Part shown: piece by piece, positions 49,246 to 51,309 of the stretch | Layout: each line of letters starts with the position of its first letter | Numbering within the stretch: the stretch's first letter is position 1 | From: Methyloradius sp035460505 | Lineage (GTDB): Bacteria; Pseudomonadota; Gammaproteobacteria; Burkholderiales; Methylophilaceae | Direction: 5' to 3' | DNA length: 51,309 nt | Assembly: GCA_035460505.1 (NCBI GenBank) | Contig: DATHWP010000015.1 | Span: 1 to 51,309, forward strand | Position numbers and translations under genes: made by a program | Notes under the pieces: model-generated | The model's database searches: none | What the model was told of the DNA's origin: nothing | What the model saw: only the letters and a program-made list of their open reading frames with translations

Positions 49246-49611
49246 ATGATACGTCTTACGATCTTTACCGCAATTTCCCTGATTTTTTCCCTGAATGCCG
49301 TTGCTGGCGAAACGAACCAGCCACTCAATAGAGACTTGGTCGTTGCTGTGACTGAGCCTGGTGTTGGCGCATCTGATACTGCATGGTTGCTAGCCAATCA
49401 AGCGATCTCTGGGCAGAACGTGCCAGTGCTACTGGTGTTGAAGCAAGAAACCCGCGATGACACCCTTGCAAGCCTGAAACTACGCGCAACAGATTTACCT
49501 GCACTGGTGTTTCTTGATTCAAATGGCAATGTACTGAGTCGTGTGATTCGTGCTGCGCCTGCAGAAAAGTTAATCGTTAAAACTGGTGAACTCAGTGTCT
49601 CACTGAATTAA
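49246..49611 (+). CDS. Small exported protein, thioredoxin-like fold without CxxC
   Basis: A 121-residue protein with signal peptide MIRLTIFTAISLIFSLNAVA. The mature part (ETNQPLNRDLVVAVTEPGVGASDTAWLLANQAISGQNVPVLLVLKQ ... LPALVFLDSNGNVLSRVIRAAPAE) resembles a thioredoxin-like alpha/beta fold, particularly LPALVFLDSNGNVL, but has no cysteine at all and therefore no thiol chemistry. AAAGGAG 10 nt before the ATG and a terminator behind the stop support a real single gene. Function unknown. Confidence 0.65.
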   Translation: MIRLTIFTAISLIFSLNAVAGETNQPLNRDLVVAVTEPGVGASDTAWLLANQAISGQNVPVLLVLKQETRDDTLASLKLRATDLPALVFLDSNGNVLSRVIRAAPAEKLIVKTGELSVSLN

Positions 49612-49633
49612 TAGTAGATTTAGCAGCATGACC

Positions 49634-49657
49634 AAAATCCCGCAATTGCGGGATTTT
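49634..49657 (+). terminator. Terminator after the small exported protein gene
   Basis: A 24-nt perfect palindrome (AAAATCCCGCAATTGCGGGA followed by TTTT), with the T-run continuing into ATTGTC, 22 nt after the stop codon. Confidence 0.9.
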
Positions 49658-49747
49658 TATTGTCGGCAGCTATACCGTTTACGGGTACTATCTAACCCTA
49701 CTTAAAAATGCCATCCGAAAGTCACGCGAAAATCGCGCAATCCATTC

Positions 49748-51097
49748 ATGCAAACAGAAGAAAAAATAGCCCTTAGATACGCAGTGGTTGCCGCTGTTCA
49801 ACTCCCCAGCGTGACTGATCTTGAGTTTGAGGCATCACTCACCGAGTTACGTGAACTGGCAAAAACACTGGGATACGAGGTTGTGCATACCTTTGTGCAA
49901 AAACGCTCTACCTTTGATATGACGGGTTATCTAGGCGTTGGTAAGCGGCAAGAAATAAAAGAATTCGTGAACCCCGAAGAAAATTCAGAAGAAGCCGATG
50001 AAAGTGATGAGCTGCCTCTAGAGCCTAGCTCGCATGAGATTGATGTGGTTTTGGTAGATCACGAAATCTCACCATCGCAAGCGCGCAATCTTGAAAAAGA
50101 AGTCGGTTGTGAAGTGATGGACAGAACCATGGTCATCCTCGAAATTTTCCATCGCAACGCGCGCTCACGTGCAGCCCGTGCACAAGTAGAGATTGCCCGT
50201 CTTGGCTATATGGCACCGCGCCTGCGCGAGGCGGCTAAACTGGCTGGCCCACAAGGGCGTCAACGTAGTGGCGCAGGGGGCCGCGGGGGCGGTGAATCGC
50301 ATACAGAGTTGGATAGGCGCAAGATTCGCGACCGCATCGCTGAGTTGCAACAAGAAATTGTGGTCATGGACGGCGAGCGCAAAACCCAGCGCGCTCGACG
50401 ACAAGAACGCCAAGGGCTAGCGGCGGTAGCCTTGGTAGGCTATACCAACGCTGGAAAATCCACTTTGATGCGCGCGCTCACAGGTAGCGAAGTGTTAGTA
50501 GCCAACAAACTCTTCGCTACGCTCGATACCACCGTGCGTGCGCTATATCCTGAAAGTGTGCCGCGGATACTGGTCAGCGATACGGTGGGGTTTATCAAAA
50601 ACCTACCCCATGGTCTAGTAGCTTCATTCAAATCCACGCTCGATGAGGCGCTGGATGCATCACTACTGCTGCATGTGATTGACGCGAGCGACCCTGGCTT
50701 TGAACGCCAGCTTGAAGTGACCGATGATGTGCTGAAAGAAATCGGCGCAGATGTCGTGCCGCGTATTCGCGTGTTTAACAAAATCGACTTTGTTGGTGAT
50801 GCAACAACACAAGCTGAATGTGAAACAGCTTTGCGCATACGCTACCCAGATTGCGTAGTGATGAGCGCAAAGCGCCCAGATGAAGTCGCCAAAATGCACC
50901 AAATGATTGTTAAGTTTTTTCAGCGTGATCTGACAGAAACTGAGCTTTTCCTGCCTTGGTCAGCACAACAGCTGCGCGGCCAAATCTATGCAACTTGCCA
51001 AGTGTTAGAAGAACGCTCAGACAATGATGGTGCATTCTTTAAAGTGCTGGGCGAAGCCAACGCTATAGAAAAACTGCGCGATCAACTGAGTAAATAA
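49748..51097 (+). CDS. hflX: GTPase HflX
   Basis: A 449-residue ribosome-associated GTPase that splits stalled 70S ribosomes under stress. The HflX domain (about 10-180) includes YLGVGKRQEIKEFV and ARSRAARAQVEIARLGYMAPRLRE, followed by a Gly-rich linker (SGAGGRGGGES), a coiled coil and the G domain with G1 GYTNAGKST (231-239), G3 DTVGF, G4 NKID and G5 MSAK. An acidic insertion (about 75-95, EENSEEADESDE) is slightly unusual. It stands alone, not beside hfq/hflK/hflC as is common in beta-proteobacteria, so it could be a second copy. Confidence 0.95.
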   Translation: MQTEEKIALRYAVVAAVQLPSVTDLEFEASLTELRELAKTLGYEVVHTFVQKRSTFDMTGYLGVGKRQEIKEFVNPEENSEEADESDELPLEPSSHEIDVVLVDHEISPSQARNLEKEVGCEVMDRTMVILEIFHRNARSRAARAQVEIARLGYMAPRLREAAKLAGPQGRQRSGAGGRGGGESHTELDRRKIRDRIAELQQEIVVMDGERKTQRARRQERQGLAAVALVGYTNAGKSTLMRALTGSEVLVANKLFATLDTTVRALYPESVPRILVSDTVGFIKNLPHGLVASFKSTLDEALDASLLLHVIDASDPGFERQLEVTDDVLKEIGADVVPRIRVFNKIDFVGDATTQAECETALRIRYPDCVVMSAKRPDEVAKMHQMIVKFFQRDLTETELFLPWSAQQLRGQIYATCQVLEERSDNDGAFFKVLGEANAIEKLRDQLSK

Positions 51098-51126
51098 TTC
51101 GTACAAACTGAGTAGAAAATGTACTC

Positions 51127-51160
51127 AATAAAAAAGGCAGCTTTCGCTGCCTTTTTTATT
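51127..51160. terminator. Bidirectional terminator between hflX and the PEP-CTERM gene
   Basis: Perfect 15-bp arms (51127-51141, 51146-51160) around TTTC; the stem combines GGCAGC with an A-run/T-run usable by both convergent genes. Confidence 0.92.
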
Positions 51161-51177
51161 AGAGATTCAAAGCGCGC

Positions 51178-51309
51178 TTATGCCATCTCTTCTTCTTGCT
51201 TGCGACGACGAGCAACAAAACCGATCAAGCCTAAGCCAAAAATGAACATGGCATAAGTTTCTGGCTCAGGTACTGCCGCGACATTGGTGTAAACACCATC
51301 AAATTGAAA
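51178..51309 (-). CDS. PEP-CTERM sorting-signal protein, C-terminal part (runs off the window)
   Basis: The last 43 codons of a minus-strand gene. The end reads VPEPETYAMFIFGLGLIGFVARRRKQ followed by EEEMA: a VPEP motif, a transmembrane stretch of about 15 residues and an Arg cluster. This is the complete PEP-CTERM tripartite signal, recognised by exosortase (XrtA/EpsH type) for export and cleavage of extracellular proteins in exopolysaccharide-producing Gram-negatives. The cargo domain is outside the window. Stop codon TAA at 51178-51180. Confidence 0.92.
   Translation of the reverse strand, partial: FQFDGVYTNVAAVPEPETYAMFIFGLGLIGFVARRRKQEEEMA

Overview
The window looks like a chromosomal segment of a methylotrophic betaproteobacterium, most likely of the Methylophilaceae (Methylotenera/Methylophilus type). 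This is inferred from gene content and protein style: a formaldehyde-activating-enzyme (Fae) homologue, the formyl-tetrahydrofolate hydrolase PurU, a YncE-like propeller of the kind found near PQQ-dependent oxidation, a PEP-CTERM protein, and the beta-proteobacterial neighbourhoods comM-ubiK / torF-glnK-amtB and thiC / pcm ... tolC ... waaA. I see no rRNA, tRNA, insertion sequence, phage or CRISPR array.

Layout. 1-5.8 kb: the start of comM and ubiK (minus), then a nitrogen-control block (porin torF, PII gene glnK, ammonium transporter amtB). Downstream of amtB is an intergenic unit with an NtrC-type site, a textbook sigma-54 promoter and a short untranslated segment ending in a strong terminator; I read it as a nitrogen-regulated small RNA gene. 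gshB and a DUF3108 gene follow. 5.8-16.1 kb (minus): a type IV pilus operon pilE-fimT/U-pilV-pilW-pilX-pilY1, with a very large PilY1 (2261 residues) carrying a long cysteine-rich insertion. 16.2-23.1 kb: lptM-lysA, purU, two membrane-protein genes, ispH, doxX, a small lipoprotein, a GNAT acetyltransferase and the Fae homologue, which lacks a histidine at the position of the known catalytic residue. 23.1-29.9 kb (minus): rluB-yidB-uppP-exoD-asmA-mutY. 29.9-32.1 kb (minus): thiC behind a TPP riboswitch. 32.2-41.8 kb: pcm, then a TetR-controlled RND efflux operon (tetR, membrane fusion lipoprotein, RND pump, TolC-like outer membrane factor), an isochorismatase-like hydrolase, an unknown membrane-anchored protein, and waaA on the other strand. 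42.0-45.1 kb: split adenosylcobalamin-dependent ribonucleotide reductase nrdJa-nrdJb behind NrdR-like boxes. 45.2-51.3 kb: a PAS-GGDEF-GAF diguanylate cyclase, a VOC protein, RidA, a YncE-like propeller, a small exported protein, hflX, and the C-terminal end of a PEP-CTERM protein.

How the parts work together. The left block is a nitrogen-starvation module. Both torF and the putative sRNA have -24/-12 elements with exact 12-bp spacing and NtrC-like dyads about 100-130 bp upstream, so outer-membrane entry (TorF), inner-membrane ammonium transport (AmtB), its PII gate (GlnK) and a post-transcriptional regulator could all respond to NtrC. The efflux operon appears autoregulated through a long dyad over the tetR promoter. 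Many factor-independent terminators here are long palindromes whose T-run is followed by ATTG.

Limits: everything was read by eye. Family names rest on recognised motifs and gene context; the regulatory sites are consensus matches without experimental support.
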